A DNA stretch of 64,000 nucleotides from Polaribacter aquimarinus (GTDB lineage Bacteria; Bacteroidota; Bacteroidia; Flavobacteriales; Flavobacteriaceae): NCBI RefSeq assembly GCF_003129485.1, contig NZ_QFFG01000005.1, positions 1 through 64,000 of the forward strand. The letters run 5' to 3'. Position 1 is the first letter of the stretch. Every line of letters starts with the position of its first letter. The notes under the pieces are model-generated. The model was not told where the DNA came from. It was given only the letters and a program-made list of their open reading frames with translations, and ran no database searches. Shown here piece by piece: positions 1 through 9,618 of the stretch. Made by a program: the position numbers and the translations under genes.

Positions 1-3000
1 ATAACGTTTAGTCCAGGACTCATATTTTGTGATGCAGATGGTGATGGAATTCCAAATTCATTAGATTTAGATTCAGATAACGATGGTATTCCAGATGTAA
101 TCGAATCTGGAGGTACAGATACCAATAGAGATGGTAGAGCAGATGGTACCGTTGGTACTTCTGGGAATACAGAAGGGGTACCAAGTTCTGCAGGTACTGG
201 GAATACACCAACAAATGTAGATGGAGACATAATACCAGATTATTTAGATATTGATGCAGATAACGATGGTATTCCGGATAATATAGAAGGGCAAACAACT
301 GCTGGTTATGTTGCTCCAAGTGGTGTAGGTTCAGGGATTACAGATGCCAATAACAATGGTGTAGATGACAATTACGAAAACGGTGCAATTATTGGTTTAA
401 ACCCAACTAACACAGACAATACTGATACACCAGACTACAAAGACGCAGATTCTGATAACGACGGAATTACAGATATTAACGAAAATGGAGATACAGACAA
501 TTCTTTGTCTGGAACAGACACAGATAGTGATGGGTTAGATGATAATTTTGATGACAATAACGACTCTGCAATAGCAGCGGCAACTGTAAACGACAACCAC
601 ACTCCACCAAATGCTGGAAATTTAGGAGATGTAGATGGAGACATTAATACAGGAGGAGATTTAGATTACAGAGATATCACAGGTGTTGATTCTGATAATG
701 ATGGTGTTTTAGATACCACAGATTTAGATGATGACAATGATGGAATTCTAGATACTGTTGAATCCGGTGGTAATAATCCAAATGGTGATGAAGATGGAGA
801 TGGTACACAAAATTATTTAGATAATACAGATGGTGGAAATTCTGGTGATGGTTCTACCACAAACTATACAGATTCCAATGGTGATGGTATTCCAGATGTA
901 TATGATGCAGATGGAGATGGTGTTCCAAATCACTTAGATATCGATTCCGATAACGATGGTATTACAGATGTTGTAGAAACAGGAGGGACAGATGCTGATA
1001 ATGATGGTAGAGCAGATGGTGTTGTAGGAACAACGCCTACTACAAGAGGTATTCCAAGTTCTGCAAGTACAGGTAATACACCTACAAATGCAGATGGTGA
1101 TGGTTTAGATAATTATTTAGATATAGATGCAGACAATGATGGTATTCCAGATAACGTAGAAGGACAACCTACAAAAGGTTATGATGCACCAAGTGGAGTT
1201 GGAAACGGAATAACTGATGCGAATAATAATGGTCTTGACGATACATATGAAACAGGTGGTTTTGTAGGAATAAATCCTGAAAATACAGACGGAACTGACA
1301 CCCCAGATTATTTAGATGCTGATTCTGATAACGATGGAACTACCGATATCAATGAAAATGGAGATACAGACAATGCTTTAGCGAATGCTGATGCAGATGG
1401 CGACGGATTGGATGATAACTTTGATGATAATACAGATGCAGCTGGTGCAGGATATACCGTAAATGACAATCACAGTCCTCCAGCAGTGGGTAATTTAGGA
1501 GATACAGATAATGATTTTAATAGTCCTTTTGGAGATGTAGATTACAGAGATACTTCCGAAGGTCAGGGTACACCAATGATTACACAAGTGTATCAATTTG
1601 GTAACGAAAGATGGATTGAAATTACAAATATTAGCACTACGAGTTCAATTGATGCCAACTTTATTCAAGTTCAGTTGTACAAAGATAAATCTGGAGATCA
1701 ATCAAATGTTGTACCAGACACAAATATTGTCATAAATACTGCCTTAAGTCCCGGGCAATCGGTTTTAATAAAAAACTCAAATAATTCTATTACAAATATT
1801 GTTGCAGGGATTGTTACAACTGCAGAAGTAGTAACTAATAATCAAGCTACAAGAATTGAAAATGGTGATGATATTATTACACTTTCAACTTCTTCAGATG
1901 CTACTTCTTGGTCAAACAGATACGATGTTGTTAGCGGAGTAACAAATAAGACATCATTTGTTAGAATTGACGAGGCTTTAGTACCAAATGCTACATATAC
2001 ACCAGCAGAATGGGTTGTATTTGTGAATGATATTCAATCAGATCCAGATTATTTAGATCCATATAGATTATTAGGAGCAGGAGGTGCGGCACGTCATCCA
2101 CACGACCCTTTAGTTTCTGAGGTTATCAATTCAAATACTGATGCTAATACTTTGTTAGGGCTTCATAGAATTAACATTACCACAAGAACAGGTGGTGATT
2201 GGAATAATGGTGTTCCAGATAGATCTAGACATGTTGTTATTGATGAAAATTACAACCATACTAGTTCTCGATTAAGCGCAAGAAGGTTAACGGTAAATGC
2301 CACTAGAAAATTAGGAATTACGGATAATCTTTTAGTTGTAACCAATGATGTAATTTTAAATGGAGATATCCGTTTGATAGATGCAACTGGTGAGAGTAAA
2401 GCACAATTAATTCAAACGCATACCTCTGCTAGTTTAGTCACAGGAACAGGAAGATTATTAGTCGATCAAAATTCACCAGTTCCAAGTAAGTACAGATACA
2501 ATTATATAGGTTCGCCAGTAACATCAAGTGCTGGTTCTTCTGCTTACACTGTTGCAAGTGTTTTAAAGGATGGAACAAACCTAACAGATTTTGTGAGCGA
2601 TATAGATGACAATGCTGCTACTGGAATTGCAAAAAGTATAAATTGGATTAGTGGTTATGATGGGAATTTCTCAAAAAGCCCTCCACCTAATCCTGGAGGC
2701 GGATTTGGTAGTAAAAGCAGTGGTTCAAATTTTGCCATAGATTTAGCACATTATTGGATTTACACCTATGCAGCAAATGGAGGAACTAGAGCTTCTTGGC
2801 AACAAAAATTTAGCACTGGACCTATACCAAACACAGATGGTTTTATATTTAAAGGCCCTGGAAGAGCGCAAAATTATACATTTATGGGGACTCCAAAAGA
2901 TGGGAATTTAACAACTACAATTGGTAAAGACGAGTCGTATTTAGTAGCGAATCCTTATAGTTCAGCAATTAGCGTTAAAGAGTTTATAGAAGATAATATC

Positions 3001-4500
3001 AATTCTATTTCAGGAACACTTTACTTTTGGGAACATGCAAGTGAAACAACAGTAGATGAAGGTTCTGCAGGTCATAATTTTGCAGGTTATATTGGGGGTT
3101 ATGCAACAAGAAACCTATTGGGTGGAGTTAATGCTAAAGTCGCTACAGGAGGGGCAGTAAATATTACTTTAGAAGCAGAAACTGCTGATGCTAGTGATGG
3201 GAATACCGCAACATCTTTACAAGTTTTAGATAATGATGATATAACTAATATCAATGTTGTTCGATTAGATACCATAGGAGGGTTAATAAAATATGAAAAT
3301 ATTGCAAGAGGTGCAGATACTTTGAGAATACGTTATAAAGCAGCTGCTGACGTAAACATTATTTTAAAAATAAAAGGAGAATTTGATATAGATTATCCAA
3401 TTGCATTGCCTGCTACAGCAGATAATAAGTATGAAATCTACGAAATTGAAGAATGTTTTGAACCATTTGATGATATCTCTATTATTATTGATTCGAATAA
3501 CCCTATAACACAAGATTCAATATTAATAGATCCATTACTTATAGACTATGTTAATTTATTTGATGTAGATGGGCAAATAGCTTGTGCACCTAGTTTAGGA
3601 GGAGATGATTTTGTATTTGATTTTACAGAACCAGAACCTTATATTGCAATTGGACAAGGGTTCTTTGTTCAAGGAGATAACATAGATGGAGGTACTATAG
3701 TATTTAACAATAGTCAAAGGGAATATAAAACAGAAATTACCGGCTCCTCAGTATTTTTTAAATCAACAGGAAAGAAATCTGGAGATAAAACTATTTTAAG
3801 CCTACCTGTTATCAAATTAGGAATGGATTTTAATTCAATAGCTAATAAGAACGAACAATATCATAGACAAATAGCGGTTGGTTTTAGTCCTTACACCTCA
3901 TTTAGTTATGATAAAGGATACGATTCAGAAATATACGATGTAGGTAATACAGATTTTTATTGGAAATTTCCAACTGATGATAGAAAGTATGTAATCGCTG
4001 GAGTACAGTCTATCTATAGAGATTTAGAAGTTCCGCTAGAAATTACAATGGGATATTCTGGGATGATAACCATTAAGGTAGATGAAATAAAAAATATTAA
4101 TCAACCAATATATCTTACAGACAAAGTAACTGGAGTTTCACAAGAATTAATTAAAGAAACTGCAACATTATTATTAGACCAAGGTACTTACACAGATCGA
4201 TTTGTATTGGCATTTAAGCCTTCAAGCGCTTTATCTGTAACTGATGCTATAGCAAATGCATACACAAACATATACGTTGATAATAAAAACGATTTTGTGA
4301 ATATTAAGAAAAATCAAGAAATTGATATTCGTAAAGTAAAACTAATTAATCTTTTAGGAAAAACAGTTTCTTCTTGGAATATCAAAGAGCAAAAAGAAAA
4401 TTTTGAACTTAAGATTACCAGAAAATTACCAACAGGTGTCTATATCGTAAAATTAAACTCTGATAAAGGAGATATTAATAAGAAAATTGTAATAGAATAA
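1..4500 (+). CDS. Giant secreted calcium-repeat protein with T9SS sorting tail (5' end missing)
   Basis: The reading frame is open from base 1, so the start and signal peptide lie to the left; 1499 residues are visible. Residues 1 to about 520 are Asp/Asn/Gly-rich repeats of the type DSDNDGIPD, which match thrombospondin type 3-like calcium-binding repeats. They form two long copies (see repeat entries). About residues 525-620 resemble a lamin-tail-like beta domain. The middle has no recognised enzyme motif and contains strand-rich segments common in flavobacterial surface proteins. The last 80 or so residues (KVKLINLLGKTVSSW and PTGVYIVKLNSDKG) are a typical type A T9SS C-terminal sorting domain. 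I infer an exported, probably cell-surface or adhesin-like protein; the exact role is unknown. A TTG at 505 is in frame but is not the start. Confidence 0.85.
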   Translation: MTFSPGLIFCDADGDGIPNSLDLDSDNDGIPDVIESGGTDTNRDGRADGTVGTSGNTEGVPSSAGTGNTPTNVDGDIIPDYLDIDADNDGIPDNIEGQTTAGYVAPSGVGSGITDANNNGVDDNYENGAIIGLNPTNTDNTDTPDYKDADSDNDGITDINENGDTDNSLSGTDTDSDGLDDNFDDNNDSAIAAATVNDNHTPPNAGNLGDVDGDINTGGDLDYRDITGVDSDNDGVLDTTDLDDDNDGILDTVESGGNNPNGDEDGDGTQNYLDNTDGGNSGDGSTTNYTDSNGDGIPDVYDADGDGVPNHLDIDSDNDGITDVVETGGTDADNDGRADGVVGTTPTTRGIPSSASTGNTPTNADGDGLDNYLDIDADNDGIPDNVEGQPTKGYDAPSGVGNGITDANNNGLDDTYETGGFVGINPENTDGTDTPDYLDADSDNDGTTDINENGDTDNALANADADGDGLDDNFDDNTDAAGAGYTVNDNHSPPAVGNLGDTDNDFNSPFGDVDYRDTSEGQGTPMITQVYQFGNERWIEITNISTTSSIDANFIQVQLYKDKSGDQSNVVPDTNIVINTALSPGQSVLIKNSNNSITNIVAGIVTTAEVVTNNQATRIENGDDIITLSTSSDATSWSNRYDVVSGVTNKTSFVRIDEALVPNATYTPAEWVVFVNDIQSDPDYLDPYRLLGAGGAARHPHDPLVSEVINSNTDANTLLGLHRINITTRTGGDWNNGVPDRSRHVVIDENYNHTSSRLSARRLTVNATRKLGITDNLLVVTNDVILNGDIRLIDATGESKAQLIQTHTSASLVTGTGRLLVDQNSPVPSKYRYNYIGSPVTSSAGSSAYTVASVLKDGTNLTDFVSDIDDNAATGIAKSINWISGYDGNFSKSPPPNPGGGFGSKSSGSNFAIDLAHYWIYTYAANGGTRASWQQKFSTGPIPNTDGFIFKGPGRAQNYTFMGTPKDGNLTTTIGKDESYLVANPYSSAISVKEFIEDNINSISGTLYFWEHASETTVDEGSAGHNFAGYIGGYATRNLLGGVNAKVATGGAVNITLEAETADASDGNTATSLQVLDNDDITNINVVRLDTIGGLIKYENIARGADTLRIRYKAAADVNIILKIKGEFDIDYPIALPATADNKYEIYEIEECFEPFDDISIIIDSNNPITQDSILIDPLLIDYVNLFDVDGQIACAPSLGGDDFVFDFTEPEPYIAIGQGFFVQGDNIDGGTIVFNNSQREYKTEITGSSVFFKSTGKKSGDKTILSLPVIKLGMDFNSIANKNEQYHRQIAVGFSPYTSFSYDKGYDSEIYDVGNTDFYWKFPTDDRKYVIAGVQSIYRDLEVPLEITMGYSGMITIKVDEIKNINQPIYLTDKVTGVSQELIKETATLLLDQGTYTDRFVLAFKPSSALSVTDAIANAYTNIYVDNKNDFVNIKKNQEIDIRKVKLINLLGKTVSSWNIKEQKENFELKITRKLPTGVYIVKLNSDKGDINKKIVIE
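31..675 (+). repeat. Long intragenic repeat, copy 1
   Basis: About 215 residues running from DADGDGIPN to GDLDYRD. The order of sub-motifs (ESGGTD, GRADG, PSSA.TGNTPTN, DNIEGQ, SGVG.GITDANNNG, DINENGDTDN, TVNDNH.PP) is repeated in copy 2 at 904-1551. The two starts are 873 nt apart. The copies are clearly homologous but diverged at many positions. Confidence 0.85.
904..1551 (+). repeat. Long intragenic repeat, copy 2
   Basis: Second copy of the 215-residue calcium-repeat block, from DADGDGVPN to GDVDYRD. It keeps the sub-motif order of copy 1. A shorter spacer of ordinary DxDxDG repeats (about 676-903) separates the two. Confidence 0.85.
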
Positions 4501-4501
4501 T

Positions 4502-4540
4502 AAAAAACTATCTCAATTATGATGGTTGAGATAGTTTTTT
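4502..4540. terminator. Bidirectional terminator between the surface protein and thrC
   Basis: Perfect 15-bp inverted repeat (arms 4502-4516 and 4526-4540, 9-nt loop) starting with A6 and ending with T6. It lies directly after the stop codon of the surface-protein gene and about 100 nt downstream of the convergent thrC, so it can serve both. Confidence 0.85.
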
Positions 4541-4647
4541 AAGAAAAGTTTATAAAAGAAAGGTTGGATAAAGTTTTACAACATTTTACTTTATTTTAGT
4601 TTCCCCACAAATTAAAAACATTTCTTTTTTATCAATTACCAAAAGTT

Positions 4648-5931
4648 CTAACGTTCTAAAAAAGATTTTAAATCTTTATAAGTAGCTATTTTTGTAGCTA
4701 CTTTTTTGTTGTTAATCACTTTTTGAATTTGCTCAGGAATTTCAACCTTTACAGGTAAAGTTTCTTCTACAATATCTAAAAACTTTACAGGATGCGCAGT
4801 TTCTAAAAACACACCATATTCGTTTTCTAATAAACCGTGTTTTTTCAATCCTAAATAACCTACTGCCCCATGAGGATCTGCTATGTAACCAGAATTGTTG
4901 TAGATTTTTTTCATTGTTTCACGAGTTTCGTCATCGGTAAAACTATATGATGAAAAAGCACTTTTTAAAGTTTCTAAATTATTATTAAATAATTCTTGGA
5001 TTCTGATAAAATTACTCGGATTTCCAACATCCATAGCATTAGAAATTGTTGCTTTAGATGGTTTTGGTTTATAAACTCCATCTACTAAAAAGTTAGGAAC
5101 AGTATCATTTACATTTGTAGAAGCCACAAAATGTTTTACAGGTAAACCTAATTTTTGTGCCATAATTCCCGCACAAATATTTCCAAAATTCCCACTTGGT
5201 ACAGAAAAAATAATATCCTTATGTTGTTTGTGTAATTGTTTGTAAGCAAAGAAAAAATAGAACATTTGTGGCAACCAACGTGCTACATTTATAGAATTTG
5301 CAGAAGTTAATGTTCTTTCTATTTCTTCATCTAAAAAAGCAGTTTTCACCATGTCTTGGCAGTCATCAAAAACACCATCAACTTCTAAAGCCGTAATGTT
5401 CTGACCTAAAGTTGTCAATTGCTTTTCTTGTATATCACTTACTTTTCCTGAAGGATATAAAATTACAACATTTACGCCTTTTGCACCTAAAAAACCATTT
5501 GCAACTGCACCACCAGTATCTCCAGAAGTGGCTACTAAAACCGTAACTTCATCATCATTATCATTGTTAAAATACTCTAAGCATTTTGCCATAAACTTAG
5601 CTCCAACATCTTTAAAAGCCATTGTTGGTCCATGAAATAACTCTAAAGTTCCAATATTTTCATCAACAGGAACAACAGGGAAATCAAAAGAAACAGTTTC
5701 TGCAATAATCTCTTTCAACTTCGTTTCAGGAATTTCATCACCCACAAATTGTTTAATCGCTTCAAAAGCAATTTCGTGATTTGAGTATTCAGAAATATTT
5801 TCAATAAAATCTTTTGATAACGGAGTAATAGATTCTGGAAAGTAAATTCCTCTGTCTTTCGCTAAACCTTCAATAACTGCGTTTTTAAAAGTTGTTTTTG
5901 GTGATTTATGATGTAAACTATAATAGTTCAT
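4648..5931 (-). CDS. thrC: Threonine synthase
   Basis: Converts O-phosphohomoserine to threonine with PLP, the last step of threonine synthesis in the cytoplasm. The 427-residue protein has the N-terminal MNYYSLHHKSPK segment, the PLP-lysine motif TMAFKDVGAKF (about residue 108), the phosphate-binding VATSGDTGGAVANGF segment, and SVPSGNFGNICAG further on. These fit the E. coli-type threonine synthase, and the length is normal. Its start codon overlaps the stop of thrB by one base, so it is the last gene of the thrA-thrB-thrC operon and is probably translationally coupled. Confidence 0.95.
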   Translation of the reverse strand: MNYYSLHHKSPKTTFKNAVIEGLAKDRGIYFPESITPLSKDFIENISEYSNHEIAFEAIKQFVGDEIPETKLKEIIAETVSFDFPVVPVDENIGTLELFHGPTMAFKDVGAKFMAKCLEYFNNDNDDEVTVLVATSGDTGGAVANGFLGAKGVNVVILYPSGKVSDIQEKQLTTLGQNITALEVDGVFDDCQDMVKTAFLDEEIERTLTSANSINVARWLPQMFYFFFAYKQLHKQHKDIIFSVPSGNFGNICAGIMAQKLGLPVKHFVASTNVNDTVPNFLVDGVYKPKPSKATISNAMDVGNPSNFIRIQELFNNNLETLKSAFSSYSFTDDETRETMKKIYNNSGYIADPHGAVGYLGLKKHGLLENEYGVFLETAHPVKFLDIVEETLPVKVEIPEQIQKVINNKKVATKIATYKDLKSFLER

Positions 5932-6854
5932 TATTTTAAAATTTTTATTCCTTCTTGATTGATTTTTGACACGTGAATATCAAAATCAATTCCAATATTT
6001 TTATAAATTTCGCCCATACTTTTAGCAACTTCTTTTGCAGTTTCCTCACCTTTACTTAATGCAAAAATAGAAGGCCCAGAACCAGATATTCCACTTCCTA
6101 ATGCTCCAGCTTTTAAGCAGGATTTTTTAACATCATCAAAACCAGGGATTAAGATAGAACGGTTTGGTTCTACAATTTCATCGTGTAAAGAATTACTGAT
6201 TAAATCGTAGTTTTCTGTGTATAATCCACTAATCAATCCACCTAAATTCCCCATTTGTTTTACGGCCAATTTTAAAGTGACTTGTTGTTTTAGCACAGAA
6301 CGAGAATCCGCTGTTTTAATTTCTATCTGAGGATGAATAACAGTTGCGAACAATTCTTTTGGAGAATTGATTTTAATCACATCTAAAGGAGTATAACTTC
6401 TTACCAAAGTAAATCCGCCTAAAATAGCAGGAGCAACATTATCTGCGTGTGCAGAACCACTTGCTAGTTTTTCACCTTCCATAGCAAAAGGAACTAATTC
6501 TGCTAAAGAAAAAGGTTCTCCTAACAATTTGTTGATACCAAAAACAGCACCAGCAGAACTCGCTGCAGAACTTCCAATTCCGCTTCCAGGTTTTATGTTT
6601 TTATAAATTTCAATATCAAAACCACAATCTGAATCTACTTTTTCTAACAAAGCCAAAGCAGCTACACCAGCTACATTTTTTTTTGTTTCCAAAGGTAAAA
6701 TCTGACCCACAATTTTGCTAATTGTAACTCCTTTTTTTGCTGTTTTTCTGATGATCATTTCATCACCAACTGAATCTAAACAAAGACCCAAAATATCAAA
6801 ACCACATGAAACATTGGCAATAGTTCCAGGAGCAAAAATTTTTATTGAATCCAT
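5931..6854 (-). CDS. thrB: Homoserine kinase
   Basis: GHMP-family kinase that phosphorylates homoserine with ATP. The 307-residue protein has the ATP-binding motif PGSGIGSSAASSAGAVFG (about residues 90-107) and the C-terminal glycine loop GALGSGISGSGPSIFAL (about 250-266). It starts with MDSIKIFAPGTIANVSCG, the usual GHMP first strand. It lies 4 nt behind thrA and overlaps thrC by 1 nt, so the three genes form one transcript. Confidence 0.95.
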   Translation of the reverse strand: MDSIKIFAPGTIANVSCGFDILGLCLDSVGDEMIIRKTAKKGVTISKIVGQILPLETKKNVAGVAALALLEKVDSDCGFDIEIYKNIKPGSGIGSSAASSAGAVFGINKLLGEPFSLAELVPFAMEGEKLASGSAHADNVAPAILGGFTLVRSYTPLDVIKINSPKELFATVIHPQIEIKTADSRSVLKQQVTLKLAVKQMGNLGGLISGLYTENYDLISNSLHDEIVEPNRSILIPGFDDVKKSCLKAGALGSGISGSGPSIFALSKGEETAKEVAKSMGEIYKNIGIDFDIHVSKINQEGIKILK

Positions 6855-6858
6855 AGTT

Positions 6859-9300
6859 TTAAATATTTCCTATTCTAATAATATCAGCGAAAATACCAGA
6901 AGCTGTGACATCTGCACCAGCACCAGCACCTTTTATTAATAAAGGATTTTCTGGATATCTGTCTGTAAAGAATAATACAATATTGTCACTTCCTTCTAAA
7001 TTATAAAAAGGATGATCAGATGGAATGTGTTGCAAACCAACATTTGCTTTTCCATCAACAAATTCAGCCACATATTTTAACCTGCAATTTTTGTCATTTG
7101 CTTCTTTAAAAATACTTTGAAAATGTGCTTCGTTTTTAGTTAATGATGCGTAAAAATCATCATTATTCGTAGTATTTAAACTTTCTTCAGGTAGAAAAGC
7201 GTTTTTTGCAATGTCTTCCAATTCTAAGTCGTAACCACTTTCTCTTGCAAGAATTAAGATTTTACGAGCCACATCAACACCACTTAAATCAATCTTAGGA
7301 TCTGGTTCTGTGTATCCTTCTTTTTGAGCTTGTTCAACAACATCGTGAAATGTTGAGTTCTCATTAAAATTATTAAAAACGAAATTTAAACTTCCAGATA
7401 AAACTGCTTGAATTTTATGCACTTGATCACCAGAATTGATTAAGTTTTTCAACGTATCAATAATTGGTAAACCAGCACCTACATTGGTTTCAAATAAAAA
7501 TGGTGCGTTGTATTTTCTTGAAACAGCTTTCAAGGTTTTGTAATTATCTAATAAAGATGCACAGGCAATTTTATTACAAGTTACTACACCAATACTTTGT
7601 CGTAAATAGCTTTCGTAAACCTCAGAAACTGCTTGATTTGCAGTATTATCTACAAAAACACTATTTCTTTGATTTAAATCTTTTGTTTTATTAAAAAATG
7701 CTTCTAAACTAGTTGGTTCTCCGTTTTCTAGCGCTTCTTTCCAGTTTTTTAAATCGATTCCTGATTCATCAAAAACCATTTTTCTAGAGTTTGATAATCC
7801 GATAACGCGAACATTCAATTTTAAATTCTTTTTTAAGAACTTTTTTTGTTGCTCTAATTGTGCTAAGAATCGTTCACCAACATTTCCAACACCCGTTACA
7901 AACAAGTTTAATTGTTTAGTTTTTTCTTCAAAAAATTGTTCGTGAAGCGTGTTTAATGCTTTTTTTGCATCACTTTTATTAATAACTGCAGATATATTTT
8001 TTTCTGTAGAACCTTGAGCAATTGCTCTAATATTTACATTGTTTTTACCTAAGGCGCTAAACATTTGTCCGCTTAAACCTTGGTGGTTTTTCATATTATC
8101 ACCCACTAAAGCTATGATACATAAATCTTGCTCTAAAACAGTTGGATTTACTTTTTGTTGATGAATTTCAAACTCGAAAGTCTCATCAATCACATCTTTT
8201 GCTTTAGCAGCATCTTCATCAGAAATACCAATACAAATGGACAATTCTGAAGAAGCCTGAGTAATTAAAATGATGTTAATATTATGAAAAGAAAGCGCCT
8301 CAAATAAACGCTTAGAAAAACCAGGAATACCTACCATCCCGCTTCCTTCTAAAGTGATTAAAGTGATATTCTCTATATGGCTAATTCCCTTAACGGGCTT
8401 TTTATTACTAGTTTCTTTGGCAATTAAAGTTCCTTCTTCTTCTGGCTTAAAAGTGTTTTTAATTAAAATAGGAATTTCCTTTTTTAATACAGGTTGAATT
8501 GTTGGAGGATAAATTACTTTCGCTCCAAAATGCGACAATTCCATAGCTTCTTGATATGAAATATGTGGAATTGGAAAAGCTTGTTTTACCACACTTGGGT
8601 TAGCAGTAAACATTCCGCTTACATCTGTCCAGATTTGTAATTCATCAGCATTTACAGCAGCAGCAATAATGGCAGCAGTGTAATCTGAACCACCACGTCC
8701 TAAAGTGGTAGTTTTTCCTTCTGGAGTTCTAGCAACAAAACCAGGTAATAAAATAACTTGCTTGTTATCTCCATTAAAATAATTCTGTAAATTTTGGTTG
8801 GTTGTAGAAAAATCTACAATAGCTCCTAAATAATTATCGGAAGCAACTAATAATTCTCTACTGTCTTTATAATCTGTTTCAAATGATAAATTAGCCGCTT
8901 TTGCAATAATGTAAGAAGAAAGTAACTCCCCAAAACTTGAAATTTTAGCCAAGGTTTTTGGAGTTAATTCTTGCAATAAAAAACAGCCTTCATAAATAGT
9001 TTCTAAATGATTAAATAACTGTTTTACATAGCTAATAATAGCACTTTGATTTTGAACAGGAATTAAATCTTTAATCACACCAAAATGATGTTCTTCTAAT
9101 TTTTTAAGAACTTCTTTATAGCCTTCATTTTTATTGGAAGCTAAATTTGCACCTTCTATTAATGCATTCGTTGTTTTGCCAAAAGCAGAAACTACGACTG
9201 CTATTTTTTGGTTTTTAGATGCTTGCTCAACAATTGCTAAGACTTTTTTTATGTTTTCTGAACTCGCGACAGACGAACCGCCAAATTTTAATACTTTCAT
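6859..9300 (-). CDS. thrA: Bifunctional aspartate kinase / homoserine dehydrogenase
   Basis: Catalyses the first and third steps from aspartate to homoserine. The 813-residue protein starts with the aspartokinase signature MKVLKFGGSSVASSENIKK. It continues with TTLGRGGSDYTAA (about residue 200) and two ACT regulatory domains (about 310-460; GSGMVGIPGFSKRLFEAL, IALVGDNMKNHQGLSG). The Rossmann fold of homoserine dehydrogenase follows (LFVTGVGNVGERFLAQL, about 467), then the catalytic domain with KEGYTEPDPKIDLSGVDVARK. The length matches fused ThrA/MetL proteins. First gene of the thr operon; feedback control through the ACT domains is likely, in addition to the leader-peptide region upstream. 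Confidence 0.96.
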   Translation of the reverse strand: MKVLKFGGSSVASSENIKKVLAIVEQASKNQKIAVVVSAFGKTTNALIEGANLASNKNEGYKEVLKKLEEHHFGVIKDLIPVQNQSAIISYVKQLFNHLETIYEGCFLLQELTPKTLAKISSFGELLSSYIIAKAANLSFETDYKDSRELLVASDNYLGAIVDFSTTNQNLQNYFNGDNKQVILLPGFVARTPEGKTTTLGRGGSDYTAAIIAAAVNADELQIWTDVSGMFTANPSVVKQAFPIPHISYQEAMELSHFGAKVIYPPTIQPVLKKEIPILIKNTFKPEEEGTLIAKETSNKKPVKGISHIENITLITLEGSGMVGIPGFSKRLFEALSFHNINIILITQASSELSICIGISDEDAAKAKDVIDETFEFEIHQQKVNPTVLEQDLCIIALVGDNMKNHQGLSGQMFSALGKNNVNIRAIAQGSTEKNISAVINKSDAKKALNTLHEQFFEEKTKQLNLFVTGVGNVGERFLAQLEQQKKFLKKNLKLNVRVIGLSNSRKMVFDESGIDLKNWKEALENGEPTSLEAFFNKTKDLNQRNSVFVDNTANQAVSEVYESYLRQSIGVVTCNKIACASLLDNYKTLKAVSRKYNAPFLFETNVGAGLPIIDTLKNLINSGDQVHKIQAVLSGSLNFVFNNFNENSTFHDVVEQAQKEGYTEPDPKIDLSGVDVARKILILARESGYDLELEDIAKNAFLPEESLNTTNNDDFYASLTKNEAHFQSIFKEANDKNCRLKYVAEFVDGKANVGLQHIPSDHPFYNLEGSDNIVLFFTDRYPENPLLIKGAGAGADVTASGIFADIIRIGNI

Positions 9301-9400
9301 TGGTAATGAATAGTTTGTGTAATTTTATTTTTTATTGATTTTGTTTCAGTTTGATGTGAAACAATAGATAACCTTTGATAATATGAATATAGTATAACCC

Positions 9401-9442
9401 CTAAAGGGTAATTGTTGTAGTTGAGCGAGTAATTGTGCGCAT
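9401..9442 (-). CDS. thr operon leader peptide (thrL-like)
   Basis: A 13-codon frame starting at ATG encodes MRTITRSTTTITL and stops with TAG. Six of 13 residues are Thr and two are Ile. This is the composition of the E. coli thr leader, where ribosome stalling on Thr and Ile codons reports the supply of those amino acids. It lies 100 nt upstream of thrA on the same strand, downstream of a TAnnTTTG box. A longer in-frame GTG start at 9502 would lie almost at the predicted transcription start, so the ATG is preferred. The composition and position are seen; the stalling function is inferred. Confidence 0.7.
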   Translation of the reverse strand: MRTITRSTTTITL

Positions 9443-9506
9443 AGAAAAACCAGCTACAGAAGTAGTTGCAGTAAAATTATTGTATGTGTTTAATAAATCC
9501 ACGAGA

Positions 9507-9514
9507 CAAAAATA
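9507..9514 (-). promoter_or_regulatory. -7 promoter box of the thr operon
   Basis: TATTTTTG is an exact match to the Bacteroidota TAnnTTTG box. No clear TTG -33 box lies at the usual distance. Transcription would start near 9500, placing the leader peptide about 55-60 nt into the transcript. Confidence 0.5.
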
Positions 9515-9618
9515 GAAGTATTATTTAAATTTTTGCTCTGAAGTACTGATTATTTTATGATTTTAACTGATTTATATAGAATTGTTAAAAATCAATCACC
9601 TCAAATACTAATCTTTTA

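Larger units (their letters stand above)
9301..9514 (-). promoter_or_regulatory. thr operon leader region
   Basis: The space between thrA and the next gene (9301-9618) holds, on the minus strand, a -7 box TATTTTTG (9507-9514), a Thr/Ile-rich peptide (9401-9442) and about 100 nt of AU-rich leader. Two copies of CAACTAC (9462-9468 and 9417-9423) can each pair with GTAGCTG (9451-9457), 6 of 7 pairs either way. The second copy lies inside the leader codons. A hairpin at 9341-9364 has an 8-bp stem but no U-run in the minus direction. I see no classical terminator, so the exact mechanism is open. Bases 9515-9618 show nothing recognisable. Confidence 0.6.

Noticed and set aside
20..319. Tyr/His/Leu-rich frame on the minus strand opposite the calcium repeats
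   Set aside because: It is the antisense shadow of the repeated GAT/GGT codons and has no natural protein composition.
505..4500. TTG at 505 as the start of the calcium-repeat protein
   Set aside because: The same frame is open and has the same repeat pattern back to base 1, so the gene is cut by the window edge and the TTG is internal.
9341..9364. Hairpin in the thr leader as an attenuation terminator
   Set aside because: The 8-bp stem is perfect, but on the minus strand it is followed by A-rich sequence and no U-run, so it does not qualify as an intrinsic terminator.
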